From Streptomyces sp. NBC_00659 (GTDB lineage Bacteria; Actinomycetota; Actinomycetes; Streptomycetales; Streptomycetaceae), in NCBI RefSeq assembly GCF_036226925.1, contig NZ_CP109031.1, positions 1,426,001-1,490,000 on the forward strand: a DNA stretch of 64,000 nt, read 5' to 3'. Every line of letters starts with the position of its first letter. The first letter of the stretch is position 1. Made by a program: the position numbers and the translations under genes. The notes beneath the pieces were generated by a model. That model had not been told where the DNA came from, searched no databases, and saw nothing but the letters and a program-made list of their open reading frames with translations. Of this stretch, positions 56,253-64,000 are shown piece by piece.

Positions 56253-57638
56253 ATGGACTCCGGAACCACCGCTCCCCCACCCCCCGCCAGCCTCAAGCGC
56301 ATCGTCGCCGCCAGTCTCATCGGCACCACCATCGAGTGGTACGACTTCTTCCTCTACGGCTCGGCCGCCGCCCTGGTCTTCAACAAGCTGTTCTTCCCCG
56401 ACTCCGACCCGCTGGTCGGCACGCTGCTCTCCTTCCTGACATACGCCGTCGGATTCGCGGCCCGGCCGCTGGGCGCGCTCGTCTTCGGACACTACGGCGA
56501 CCGGCTCGGCCGCAAGCGGCTGCTGGTACTGAGTCTGCTGCTGATGGGCGGGGCGACCTTCGCCATCGGTCTGCTGCCCACGCACGCGACCGTCGGTGCG
56601 GCGGCCCCCGTCCTGCTCACCGCACTGCGTCTGGTGCAGGGCTTCGCACTGGGCGGCGAATGGGGCGGTGCGGTCCTGCTGGTGTCCGAGCACGGCGACG
56701 CGAAGCGGCGGGGGTTCTGGGCGTCATGGCCGCAGACCGGAGCTCCCGCGGGCCAGCTCCTGGCGACGGGCGTCCTGTCACTGCTCACCGCCACGCAGTC
56801 GGACGCCACCTTCCTTTCCTGGGGCTGGCGCGTCCCGTTCCTCCTCTCCGGTGTGCTGGTCGTCGTCGGTTTGTGGATTCGTCTGTCTGTCGACGAATCG
56901 CCGGTGTTCAAGGAGGCGCTGGCGCGGTCCGAGGCCCGCAAGGCGGCCGGAGCGGACGAGCCGGAGAAGCTTCCGCTGGTCTCCGTCCTGCGCCACCACT
57001 GGCGTGACGTGCTGGTCGCGATGGGCGCCCGCATGGCCGAGAACATCAGCTACTACGTGATCACCGCCTTCATCCTCGTGTACGCCACCACCTCCGCCGG
57101 CGTCTCCCGGCAGACCGCGCTCAACGCCGTTCTCATCGCCTCGGCCGTGCACTTCGCCGTCATCCCGGCTTGGGGCGCCCTCTCCGACCGCATCGGCCGC
57201 CGCCCCGTCTATCTGCTCGGCGCCGCGGGTGTCGGCCTCTGGATGTTCCCGTTCTTCTCCCTCATCGACACCGGCGGCTTCGCGAACCTGATCCTCGCCG
57301 TCACCGTCGGCCTGGTCCTCCACGGCGCCATGTACGCGCCCCAGGCCGCGTTCTTCTCCGAGATGTTCGCGACCCGGATGCGCTACTCCGGTGCCTCCAT
57401 CGGGGCTCAGTTCGCCTCCGTCGCGGCGGGCGCGCCCGCACCTCTCATCGCGACGGCCCTGCTCTCCTCGTACGACAGTTCCACTCCCGTCTCCCTGTAT
57501 GTGATCGGGGCGGTTCTGCTGACCCTGATCGCCGTGGGCTTCGCGAAGGAGACCCGCGACCGCGACCTGTCCGCCGTCGAGGACGTGACCGACGATCAGC
57601 CGGCCCCGATCGCGCCGGCGGACGCCCGTACGGTCTGA
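56253..57638 (+). CDS. MHS-family MFS symporter (metabolite:H+ symporter)
   Basis: This 461-residue protein begins at ATG 56253, nine bases after GAGGAA. Signatures of the metabolite:H+ symporter group are GTTIEWYDFFLYGSAAAL in helix 1, HYGDRLGRKRLL in loop 2-3 and GFALGGEWGGAVLL in helix 4. Twelve membrane segments are expected. MHS transporters import organic acids such as citrate, shikimate, alpha-ketoglutarate or proline/betaine. Next on the opposite strand are a GAF-PucR regulator and a 3-hydroxybutyrate dehydrogenase-like gene, so import of a short hydroxy- or keto-acid is a reasonable guess. Confidence 0.88.
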   Translation: MDSGTTAPPPPASLKRIVAASLIGTTIEWYDFFLYGSAAALVFNKLFFPDSDPLVGTLLSFLTYAVGFAARPLGALVFGHYGDRLGRKRLLVLSLLLMGGATFAIGLLPTHATVGAAAPVLLTALRLVQGFALGGEWGGAVLLVSEHGDAKRRGFWASWPQTGAPAGQLLATGVLSLLTATQSDATFLSWGWRVPFLLSGVLVVVGLWIRLSVDESPVFKEALARSEARKAAGADEPEKLPLVSVLRHHWRDVLVAMGARMAENISYYVITAFILVYATTSAGVSRQTALNAVLIASAVHFAVIPAWGALSDRIGRRPVYLLGAAGVGLWMFPFFSLIDTGGFANLILAVTVGLVLHGAMYAPQAAFFSEMFATRMRYSGASIGAQFASVAAGAPAPLIATALLSSYDSSTPVSLYVIGAVLLTLIAVGFAKETRDRDLSAVEDVTDDQPAPIAPADARTV

Positions 57639-57687
57639 CCGCGCGCCCGCGCTCCCCGGTCCCCGCACGCGATGCCGTGTGCGGGGA

Positions 57688-59613
57688 TCAGCGCGGTCCG
57701 TACGACGACAACCGGTGCAGTCGCAGAGCGAGCTGTATCTCCAATATGCGGGCCGGGCTCTGCCAGTCCTCTCCGAGCAGGCGCCCCACCCGCTCCAGCC
57801 GCTGCGCCACGGTGTTCACATGCACGTGCAGGGCGTCCTTCGTACGCGCCGGGCTCATACCGCTGGCGAAGTACGCGTCGAGGGTGCGCAGCAGGTCGGT
57901 GCCACGCCGTTCGTCGTAGGCGACGACTCCGCCGATCGTCCGGCCGACGAACCCGGAGATGTCCCGGTCCCCGGCGAGCAGCAGCCCGAGGAAGCCGAAG
58001 TCCTCGGCGGCCGCGCCGTCGCCGGCCCGGCCGAGCAGGCGCAGCGCCTCCAGGCAGCGCTGCCCTTCGGTGTATGCCGCGGCCACCGCTTCCGGGTGCG
58101 TCGCGAGCCGGTCCAGGGGTGCGGAGGCGCCCACGGTCACCGCCTCCTGAACGGCGGTGCCCAGCTCCTTGGCGGTGCGGCGGGCCAGAGTCGTCGCCGT
58201 GTCGCCGGGCCCGAGCGGGAGCAGCAGGACGGTGCCGCCGTCGCGGGCGGCGGCCAGTCCATGGCGGGTGGCGGCGAGATGGGACGCGGCCGACCACAGC
58301 CGTCTGCGCGCACCCGCCTCCTGGCCGGCGTCGGCGGCCACGATGTCGAGCCGGGCCGCCAGCACGACATGGGGTCCGTCCAGATCGGCGTGCAGCCGCG
58401 CCGCCCGCTCCCGCAGCAGCCCCGGATCGCGGTCCCGGGTGTCCAGCAGGTCGTCCAGCAGCTCGCCGCGCACCCGCTGTTCGGCCTCGGAGGCCGAGCG
58501 TCTGGCGAGCAGGAGCAATGACGTGACCATCGCGGCGCGCTCCAGGGTGCGCTGGTCGACGGGGTCGAGGCCGGGATGCCCGCGCAGCACGAGCGCGCCG
58601 AGCAGTTCGCCTCCCGCCGCCACCGCGGCGACCCAGTCGTCGCCGTGCCGTACGGCGTGGCCGTCGGCGCGGGCGGCTTCCACGGCCATGGGCGGTGTGC
58701 CGCCCGGCTCGGTGAACTCGACGGTGCCGTCCAGGACTTCGGACACCGTGGCGGCGACGTCGTGGACACCCCCGCCGCGCAGCACGAGTTCGGCCAGCCG
58801 GTCATGGACGTCCGAGGCGCGTTCGATCACCGCGCTGCGGTCCCGGATGATCTCGTTGGCCCGGCCGAGGCGGTCCAGGGCGGAGCGTGTCTCCATGAGT
58901 GCGTTCGCCGAGTCGATGGCCGCCGCGGCCAGGGCCGCGAAGGAGCCGAGCAGGGCGATCTGTTCCCGGTCGAAGACCCGTGCCCTGCGGTCCGCCGCGA
59001 ACAGCACGCCGATGACCTGGGGCCCGATCATCAGCGGCACCCCGAGAATCGCGACGAGCCCCTCGTCCTGTACGCCCGCGTCGATGGTCCGGGTGTGCTG
59101 GAAGCGCTCGTCCTTGAAGTAGTCGTCGGTGACGTACGGGCGGGCGGTCTGTGCGACGAGTCCACCGAGGCCCTCTCCCATGCCGAGCCGCAGCTGCTGG
59201 AAACGCGCGGCGACCGAGCCCTCGGTGACCCGCATGTAGGTGTCACCCCTGGCCGCGTCGTTCAGACTGAGATACGCGATGTCCGTGCCCAGCAGCGACC
59301 GGGCCCGCTGCACGATCGCCCGCAGTACGGCGTCGAGGTCACGCAGGCCCGCGAGGTCGTGCGCGGTCTCGAAGAGCGCTGAGAGTTCGGCCTCGCGGCG
59401 GCGCCGTCCCTCTATCTCCGTGCGCACGCGCAGAGCGAGCAGCTTGGCCTGTTCGAGCGCGGCGACGCGCCCGTCGGGCAGACCCTCGGCGCGGGCGAGC
59501 AGCACCGGCTGCTCGTAGGCGTCGGCGGTCGCTCCTCGGGCCAGGAGTTCCAGGAACGGCGCTTCCGCGCTGTCGGCGGAGCGCTCGGCTGATGGCAGGT
59601 GATCGCGAGACAT
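57688..59613 (-). CDS. GAF-domain PucR/CdaR-family transcriptional regulator
   Basis: This 641-residue protein has a coiled N-terminus, a GAF sensor domain (about 75-220, with LGTDIAYLSLNDAARGDTYM and GVLFAADRRARVF), a middle linker, and a C-terminal PucR helix-turn-helix (RTKDALHVHVNTVAQRLERV) about 50 residues from the end. ATG 59611-59613 is chosen; upstream codons give a low-complexity lead. Related regulators control uptake and use of organic acids or purines. It is convergent with the symporter (49 bp between stops) and lies downstream of the SDR gene on the same strand, separated by a 133-bp gap with two DnaA-box-like sites. Confidence 0.87.
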   Translation of the reverse strand: MSRDHLPSAERSADSAEAPFLELLARGATADAYEQPVLLARAEGLPDGRVAALEQAKLLALRVRTEIEGRRRREAELSALFETAHDLAGLRDLDAVLRAIVQRARSLLGTDIAYLSLNDAARGDTYMRVTEGSVAARFQQLRLGMGEGLGGLVAQTARPYVTDDYFKDERFQHTRTIDAGVQDEGLVAILGVPLMIGPQVIGVLFAADRRARVFDREQIALLGSFAALAAAAIDSANALMETRSALDRLGRANEIIRDRSAVIERASDVHDRLAELVLRGGGVHDVAATVSEVLDGTVEFTEPGGTPPMAVEAARADGHAVRHGDDWVAAVAAGGELLGALVLRGHPGLDPVDQRTLERAAMVTSLLLLARRSASEAEQRVRGELLDDLLDTRDRDPGLLRERAARLHADLDGPHVVLAARLDIVAADAGQEAGARRRLWSAASHLAATRHGLAAARDGGTVLLLPLGPGDTATTLARRTAKELGTAVQEAVTVGASAPLDRLATHPEAVAAAYTEGQRCLEALRLLGRAGDGAAAEDFGFLGLLLAGDRDISGFVGRTIGGVVAYDERRGTDLLRTLDAYFASGMSPARTKDALHVHVNTVAQRLERVGRLLGEDWQSPARILEIQLALRLHRLSSYGPR

Positions 59614-59653
59614 GGCAACAGGATCGCGCAGATGCGGGCCGGCGCCCCGGCCC

Positions 59654-59697
59654 TGTGGACAACTATCCGCAGGGCAACGCCTCGGCCCTGTGGACAA
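59654..59697. promoter_or_regulatory. Pair of DnaA-box-like sites
   Basis: TGTGGACAA occurs at 59654-59662 and again at 59689-59697, within the longer repeat CGGCCCTGTGGACAACT. Its complement TTGTCCACA is the preferred Streptomyces DnaA box. Two boxes in the regulator's leader suggest DnaA titration or control, not an origin. Confidence 0.5.
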
Positions 59698-59746
59698 CTC
59701 GTCCCCGGCCCGCGTGCGGCACGGTTCGAGCTGGGCCGGCTCGGGC

Positions 59747-60547
59747 TCAGTGCGCGGTCCAGCCCCCGTCCAGCGCCAGCGACGTTCCGGTCATGAAAGC
59801 CGCCTGTGGACCGCAGAGATAGGCCACCGCCTCAGCGACCTCCTCCGGCTCGATGAGCCGCTTGACCGCGCTGTCCCGCAACAGGACCTCGGTCAGGACG
59901 CGCTCTCGCGGGATGCCGTGCGTACGCGCCTGATCGGCCAGCTGCTTCTCGACGAGTGCGGTGCGCACATAGGCGGGGTTCACACAGTTCGAGGTGACTC
60001 CGTGGGGGGCGCCTTCGAGGGCTGCGGTCTTCGAGAGCCCCTCGAGTCCGTGCTTCGCGGCGACGTACGCCGATTTGAACGCCGAGGCGCGCAGTCCGTG
60101 GACCGAGGAGACGTTGACGATGCGACCCCAGCCCTGCCCGTACATATGAGGCAGTGCCCCGCGGATGAGCCGGAACGGCGCCTCCAGCATGACGGTCAGC
60201 ACCGTGTGGAACACGTCGGGCGGGAATTCCTCGATGGGGCGGACCATTTGCAGACCGGCGTTGTTCACGAGGACATCGGTGCCGGCCGCGGCCTGCTCCG
60301 CCGCGTCGAGGTCGGTGAGGTCGAGGACGTGCGGCTCGACCGTGCCGGCCAGGCCGTGGGTCTGCTCGGCCAGGGTTTCCAGGCCTTCGGCGTCCCGGTC
60401 GACCGCTCTCACCTTGGCCCCGGCGGCGGCGAGCCGCAGCGCGCAGGCGCGGCCGATGCCGCTCGCGGCGCCGGTGACAAGGGCGGTGCGGCCACCGAGG
60501 TCGAGTGCGAAGGCGTGGGGGCCCGGGAGGGCGCTGGGCGCGGTCAT
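59747..60547 (-). CDS. 3-hydroxybutyrate dehydrogenase-like SDR
   Basis: This 266-residue classical short-chain dehydrogenase has TALVTGAASGIGRA (TGxxxGIG), VLVNNAGLQ (NNAG), INVSS-type serine in VNVSSVHG and the catalytic YVAAKHG (YxxxK). The C-terminal MTGTSLALDGGWTAH is typical of BdhA-type enzymes that oxidise (R)-3-hydroxybutyrate to acetoacetate. Length fits the family (about 260). The neighbouring GAF-PucR regulator and MHS symporter make a coherent small-acid uptake and use group. Other hydroxy-acid substrates remain possible. Confidence 0.85.
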   Translation of the reverse strand: MTAPSALPGPHAFALDLGGRTALVTGAASGIGRACALRLAAAGAKVRAVDRDAEGLETLAEQTHGLAGTVEPHVLDLTDLDAAEQAAAGTDVLVNNAGLQMVRPIEEFPPDVFHTVLTVMLEAPFRLIRGALPHMYGQGWGRIVNVSSVHGLRASAFKSAYVAAKHGLEGLSKTAALEGAPHGVTSNCVNPAYVRTALVEKQLADQARTHGIPRERVLTEVLLRDSAVKRLIEPEEVAEAVAYLCGPQAAFMTGTSLALDGGWTAH

Positions 60548-60607
60548 GCCTCGACCCTAGGCAGCGCTCAGGCCACCACCGATGTGGTCAGCACACACAC
60601 TTCGCCC

Positions 60608-61081
60608 TCAGATCATGGACTCGAACCATGTGGGTTCGTCAAGCAGCGCCTGCTTGATCCGGATGAGGGCGTCGTCCTGCAGCTTCGGCAGGGCGTCCAC
60701 GTCGAACCAGCCCACCTGGAGCGACTCGTCGTCGTTGACGCGGGCTTCCCCGCCGATGGCTCGGCACCGGAAGGTGGTGTCCATGAACTGGCAGACGTCG
60801 CCGTTGGTGTAGGTCACCCGCTCCCCGGCCGCGACCATGACGACGCGCTCGACCTCGGCGCGCACCGCCGTCTCCTCGTACACCTCGCGGACCGCGCAGA
60901 CCGCGGGCTGCTCCCCCGGCTCCGGAATGCCGGAGATGAGCGCCCACCTGTGGTTGTCGGAACGCTGGCCGAGCAGAACACGGCCTTCGTCGTCGAAGAC
61001 CACGGTGGTGACCCCGGGGAGCCAGAGGAGCTGGTGGCCCGCGAAGGCCCGGATCTCGCGGATGAAGTCGGGAGTAGGCAT
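60608..61081 (-). CDS. Nudix hydrolase
   Basis: This 157-residue protein starts at ATG 61081 (MPTPDFIREIRAFAGHQ). It has a canonical Nudix box from GIPEPGEQPA to VREVYEETAV, preceded by the strand VVFDDEGRVLLGQRSDN. Members of this subgroup have a conserved N-terminal helix and hydrolyse nucleoside diphosphate derivatives; the substrate cannot be read. It is separated from the Lnt gene by 56 bp on the same strand and may share its transcript. Confidence 0.9.
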   Translation of the reverse strand: MPTPDFIREIRAFAGHQLLWLPGVTTVVFDDEGRVLLGQRSDNHRWALISGIPEPGEQPAVCAVREVYEETAVRAEVERVVMVAAGERVTYTNGDVCQFMDTTFRCRAIGGEARVNDDESLQVGWFDVDALPKLQDDALIRIKQALLDEPTWFESMI

Positions 61082-61137
61082 GTCCCCGACCCTATCCGCG
61101 CGATTCGCCCGCTTCCGCGCGGGCACGGAGACCCGGT

Positions 61138-62748
61138 CTAAACGGTGTTCCGCCGCGATCGGACCGCCGTCGTGGCGGCCCAGCCGAGGCCGCCCGCCGC
61201 GACGAGCACCAGGATCAGTTCCGGGACGATGCCGAGCTTCGTGGCCGGGGTCTCGGAGGAACGCAGCGGAACCTTCTGGACGAGCGAGTCGGCGACGAAC
61301 ATGCCGGTCCTCTGGGTGATCTTCCCGTCGGGCATGATCACGGCGCTGACACCGCTCGTCACGGGCACCGTGACGGTGCGGCTGTGCTCGACGGCGCGGA
61401 CGCGGGACATGGCGAGCTGCTGGTAGGTCATCTCGCTGCGGTCGAAGGTCGCGTTGTTGCTGGGCACCGAGATGATCTGCGCGCCGTCGGTGACGGTGCT
61501 GCGCACGGCCCAGTCGAACGCCGCCTCGTAACAGGTGACGAGTCCGATACCGGTGCCGTTCATCTTGAACACACCCGGCTCGGTGCCGCGGCTGAAGTCC
61601 TGGCGGACCATGCTCGTCCAGTCCTTGTTGATGGCGCCGAGCAGCGGACGCAGAGGAAGGTACTCGCCGAACGGCTGGACCTGCCGCTTGTCGTACGTGT
61701 CCACCGGACCCTTGTCCGGGTCCCACAGGATCTGCTCGTTGTAGAGCTTGCCGTTCCGCTCGACGACCGCGCCGACGGAGACGGGGGCGCCGATCGCCTT
61801 GGCTGCCTGGTCGATCACGTAGCTGGCGTCCGCGTTGGCGAACGGGTCGATGTCGGAGGAGTTCTCCGGCCACAGCACCAGGTCGGGCTTGGGCTTCTTG
61901 CCCGCCTTGACCTCGGCGGCCAGGCGCTCGGTCTCCCGCACATGGTGGTCGAGGACGGCGCGCCGCTGGGCGTTGAAGTCGAGTCCCGCGCGCGGGACGT
62001 TGCCCTGGATGACCGCGACCGTCGCCGTGCCGTCCTCGGCCTTGTCGCTGACGAGCATCCGCGCGGCGAGCGCTCCGACGACGGGGACGGCGACGCTGAG
62101 CAGCGCCACGACGGCCGCGCCGCGGCGCAGGACGCCGGTGTCGCGCCGTTCGACGGCCAGACGGACGATCTCGTACAGCCCGAAGCCGCACAGGACTACG
62201 GCGAAGCCGAGCACCGGAGTGCCACCGAGCGCGGCGAGCGGCAGGAACACGCCGTCGGCCTGGCCGAACGCGATCTTCCCCCAGGGGAAGCCGCTGAAGG
62301 GCGCACGCGCGCGTGCCGCCTCCCCGGCGATCCACAGGGTCGCCGCCCACAGCGGCCATCCGGGCAGCCGGGAGACGAAGGTGATCCCCGCGCCGACCAG
62401 GGCGACGTAGACCGCCTCCATGGCGACGAGGGCGAGCCAGGGACCGGAGCCGACCTCGACGCCGGTCCAGACCAGCAGCGGCAGCAGGAATCCGAGGCCG
62501 AACAGATAGCCGAGGCCGAGTCCGGCCTTCCAGGAGCGACCGCGCAGGATCCAGCCGAAGACCGCGAAGGCCGGCAGGGCGAGCCACCACAGGGTCCGTG
62601 GCGGGAAGCTGACGTACAGCAGCACTCCGGAGAGCGCCGCGGCGGCGGCCGGGACGAGGCGACGAACCAGGGCTGACCCGCGCGGGGCGGGCACGGCCTG
62701 GGGTTCGAGCTGTTCCGGCTCGTCTACGGTGGTTGCGGTGGCGGTCAC
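61138..62748 (-). CDS. lnt: Apolipoprotein N-acyltransferase
   Basis: This 536-residue membrane enzyme has about six hydrophobic helices in residues 25-225, then a nitrilase-type catalytic domain. Active-site pieces visible: Glu in VLWPENSSD, Lys in TYDKRQVQPFGEY and Cys in IGLVTCYEAAF (the Glu-Lys-Cys triad), plus SVPSNNATF. It N-acylates the amino-terminal diacylglyceryl cysteine of lipoproteins at the outer face of the membrane. GTG 62748 is the likely start; further upstream codons give an Arg/Pro-rich, non-homologous lead. There is no strong Shine-Dalgarno sequence, so a leaderless or weak start is possible. Confidence 0.9.
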   Translation of the reverse strand: MTATATTVDEPEQLEPQAVPAPRGSALVRRLVPAAAAALSGVLLYVSFPPRTLWWLALPAFAVFGWILRGRSWKAGLGLGYLFGLGFLLPLLVWTGVEVGSGPWLALVAMEAVYVALVGAGITFVSRLPGWPLWAATLWIAGEAARARAPFSGFPWGKIAFGQADGVFLPLAALGGTPVLGFAVVLCGFGLYEIVRLAVERRDTGVLRRGAAVVALLSVAVPVVGALAARMLVSDKAEDGTATVAVIQGNVPRAGLDFNAQRRAVLDHHVRETERLAAEVKAGKKPKPDLVLWPENSSDIDPFANADASYVIDQAAKAIGAPVSVGAVVERNGKLYNEQILWDPDKGPVDTYDKRQVQPFGEYLPLRPLLGAINKDWTSMVRQDFSRGTEPGVFKMNGTGIGLVTCYEAAFDWAVRSTVTDGAQIISVPSNNATFDRSEMTYQQLAMSRVRAVEHSRTVTVPVTSGVSAVIMPDGKITQRTGMFVADSLVQKVPLRSSETPATKLGIVPELILVLVAAGGLGWAATTAVRSRRNTV

Positions 62749-62904
62749 TCGGGGAGTGTACGGCGCCTGACCAGGGCGCGGACAGCTCGGCCTGCGCGGT
62801 CCCACCCCTCGTCGGGTCGCCTCGCACGGACCTGCCGCAACGTTCCTGCACAACGGGTCCCCAAACCGGCGCATCACCCGTTACGGTGTGGCCGAGCCTC
62901 TGAC

Positions 62905-64000
62905 GTGCGGCCTGATGCGGTGACGGCGCCCAGGGCCGGGCAGAGTCGGGGGGCGACGGGGGTGGGTTCCGCGGGGACGACGTCCACGGCCGAAACGGTG
63001 GCCACGGGCGAAAGACGCAACGCTTCGGACGTCGCCGGCATGATCGTGCTCGCAGCCTGCGCCGCCTGGTCGCTGATCACGGCGGCGGCTCACGAGGGCC
63101 GGCCCGAGGGCATGCTCCTCGCGGTGCTCGCCGTGGCGGCCGGCTACGCCGCGGGACGGATCTCCGGAGCGCTCCTGCCGGTGGCGGCCCCCTGTGCCGC
63201 GGCGGCGGCCGGACTCGGCCTCGCGATCGCCACGCCCGGCCCGCAGATCAGCCTCCAGCTCGGCCACACCGGTGCCACGGCCGCGCTGCTCACCCTCGCC
63301 TGCGGCGCCGCGTGCTGCGCGGCCTGGGCCGCGCGCCCGCCCGCCCTGCGGCTCGCGCTGCGCCTGTCGGGCGCCGGGACCGCGGTGACGGCGGCACTCC
63401 TCGGTTCCACCACCGCGGTCGTCCTGTGCACCGGGGTCCTGCTGTGCTCGCTCGCCACCGCCCGGGTACGCCGCCGGGCCCTCGGCCTGACGGGGTTCGC
63501 GGCCGCCGCGGCCCTGGTGACCGGGGCGGCCTGGGCGATCGGCGAGGACGCGCTGCCGGGCGGACTGACCGCCTCCCTGGAGGGCCAGCTCACCGAGCAC
63601 CGCGTCCTGCTGTGGCACGACGCCCTGCGCATGGCCCGCGCCGACCCCGTGCTGGGGGTCGGGCCCGGCCGCTACGGAGAGCTCAGCCCCACGGTGACCC
63701 AGTCCCTGCTGCCCGACGGCAAACCCCACTCCGCACCCCTCCAGCAGGCCGCCGAACAGGGTCTGACCGGAGTGCTCCTGCTCGCGGTGGCGTTCTGCTG
63801 GGTCCTGTACGCGCTTCTGCGCTCGCCGCGCACCACACCGATCGCGCTGACGGCGGGCGCGGCCCTGACGGCGGTGGCCGCGATCGCGTCGATCGGCAAC
63901 GCGCTGAGCTTCATGACGGTGACCGCGGGTGCGGGACTGCTGGCCGGGTTCGCGACCGCACGACCGCTCACCTCTGGGGAGCCGGACACCGTCCCGGTCC
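62905..64000 (+). CDS. O-antigen-ligase-like polytopic membrane protein (3' end outside window)
   Basis: A frame open from about 62905 (GTG) to the last base encodes at least 365 residues with many hydrophobic helices (for example MIVLAACAAWSLITAAA, then AVLAVAAGYAAGRISGALLP). A conserved Wzy_C-like segment reads TEHRVLLWHDALRMARADPV followed by LGVGPGRYGELSPTV, typical of O-antigen ligase/polymerase-like proteins. In actinomycetes such proteins are thought to act in cell-wall glycan assembly, but the substrate is unknown. The start is uncertain; a GTG at 62923 is also in frame. It diverges from lnt with a 156-bp gap. The end lies beyond the window. Confidence 0.72.
   Translation, partial: MRPDAVTAPRAGQSRGATGVGSAGTTSTAETVATGERRNASDVAGMIVLAACAAWSLITAAAHEGRPEGMLLAVLAVAAGYAAGRISGALLPVAAPCAAAAAGLGLAIATPGPQISLQLGHTGATAALLTLACGAACCAAWAARPPALRLALRLSGAGTAVTAALLGSTTAVVLCTGVLLCSLATARVRRRALGLTGFAAAAALVTGAAWAIGEDALPGGLTASLEGQLTEHRVLLWHDALRMARADPVLGVGPGRYGELSPTVTQSLLPDGKPHSAPLQQAAEQGLTGVLLLAVAFCWVLYALLRSPRTTPIALTAGAALTAVAAIASIGNALSFMTVTAGAGLLAGFATARPLTSGEPDTVPV

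Noticed and set aside
59654..59697. Replication origin
   Set aside because: Only two DnaA boxes, no AT-rich unwinding region, and no dnaA/dnaN neighbours.

Overview
The window is high-GC, densely coded DNA with strong G/C third-position bias, many 1-4 nt ATGA/GTGA/TAATG gene overlaps and typical actinomycete families: MbtH-type NRPS helper, VanX-type dipeptidase, GAF-PucR regulator, MHS symporter and a TTGTCCACA-type DnaA box. This points to a Streptomyces-like actinomycete chromosome. The centre is a large nonribosomal peptide cluster; the edges are ordinary or decaying chromosomal genes.

Left flank (1-6.5 kb): an APH-fold kinase (cut by the window start), a GNAT-Nudix fusion and a VanX dipeptidase-methyltransferase ORF are translationally chained. 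A Nudix relic follows, then a convergent second APH-fold kinase, then a TetR repressor divergent from an NAD-dependent reductase. Two identical 16-bp palindromes lie between the last two.

NRPS cluster (6.5-48.7 kb): two arms diverge from a 549-bp intergenic region at 20738-21286. The minus arm carries, in order of transcription: MbtH; the 4-hydroxyphenylglycine (Hpg) genes hmaS and hmo; a phenol-type flavin halogenase; prephenate dehydrogenase; an acylating aldehyde dehydrogenase/aldolase/hydratase trio (MhpF-, MhpE-, MhpD-like) with a methyltransferase inside it; an A-T-TE synthetase; a siderophore-interacting flavoprotein; and an EntS-like exporter. The plus arm carries an A-T-C-A-T-C-A-T-TE synthetase, a second near-identical exporter, an HpgT-type aminotransferase, a P450, an SfmD-like heme protein with an HxnHxxxC heme motif, an A-T-C-A-T-C-A-T-C-A-T-TE synthetase and an Asp/Asn beta-hydroxylase-like protein.

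How it fits together: prephenate dehydrogenase, HmaS, Hmo and HpgT make a complete route to L-Hpg. Each of the three synthetases begins with a C-less A domain and ends with a TE, so each can start and release its own product (one, three and four residues). Five of the eight A domains share an unusual aryl-glycine-like pocket. Halogenase, SfmD-like enzyme, methyltransferase, P450 and AspH-like enzyme are candidate tailoring steps. The Mhp-like trio probably runs in the biosynthetic direction, as NikA/NikB do in nikkomycin. I cannot name the product and do not recognise the cluster as a known one.

Right flank (48.7-64 kb): a boundary of relics (IS701- and IS5-like transposase fragments and several frameshifted genes), then intact genes: DinB, DUF2809 and alpha/beta-hydrolase proteins, an MHS symporter, a GAF-PucR regulator, a 3-hydroxybutyrate dehydrogenase-like SDR, a Nudix hydrolase, apolipoprotein N-acyltransferase, and a membrane protein with an O-antigen-ligase-like segment that runs off the end. 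I saw no tRNA, rRNA or CRISPR array.
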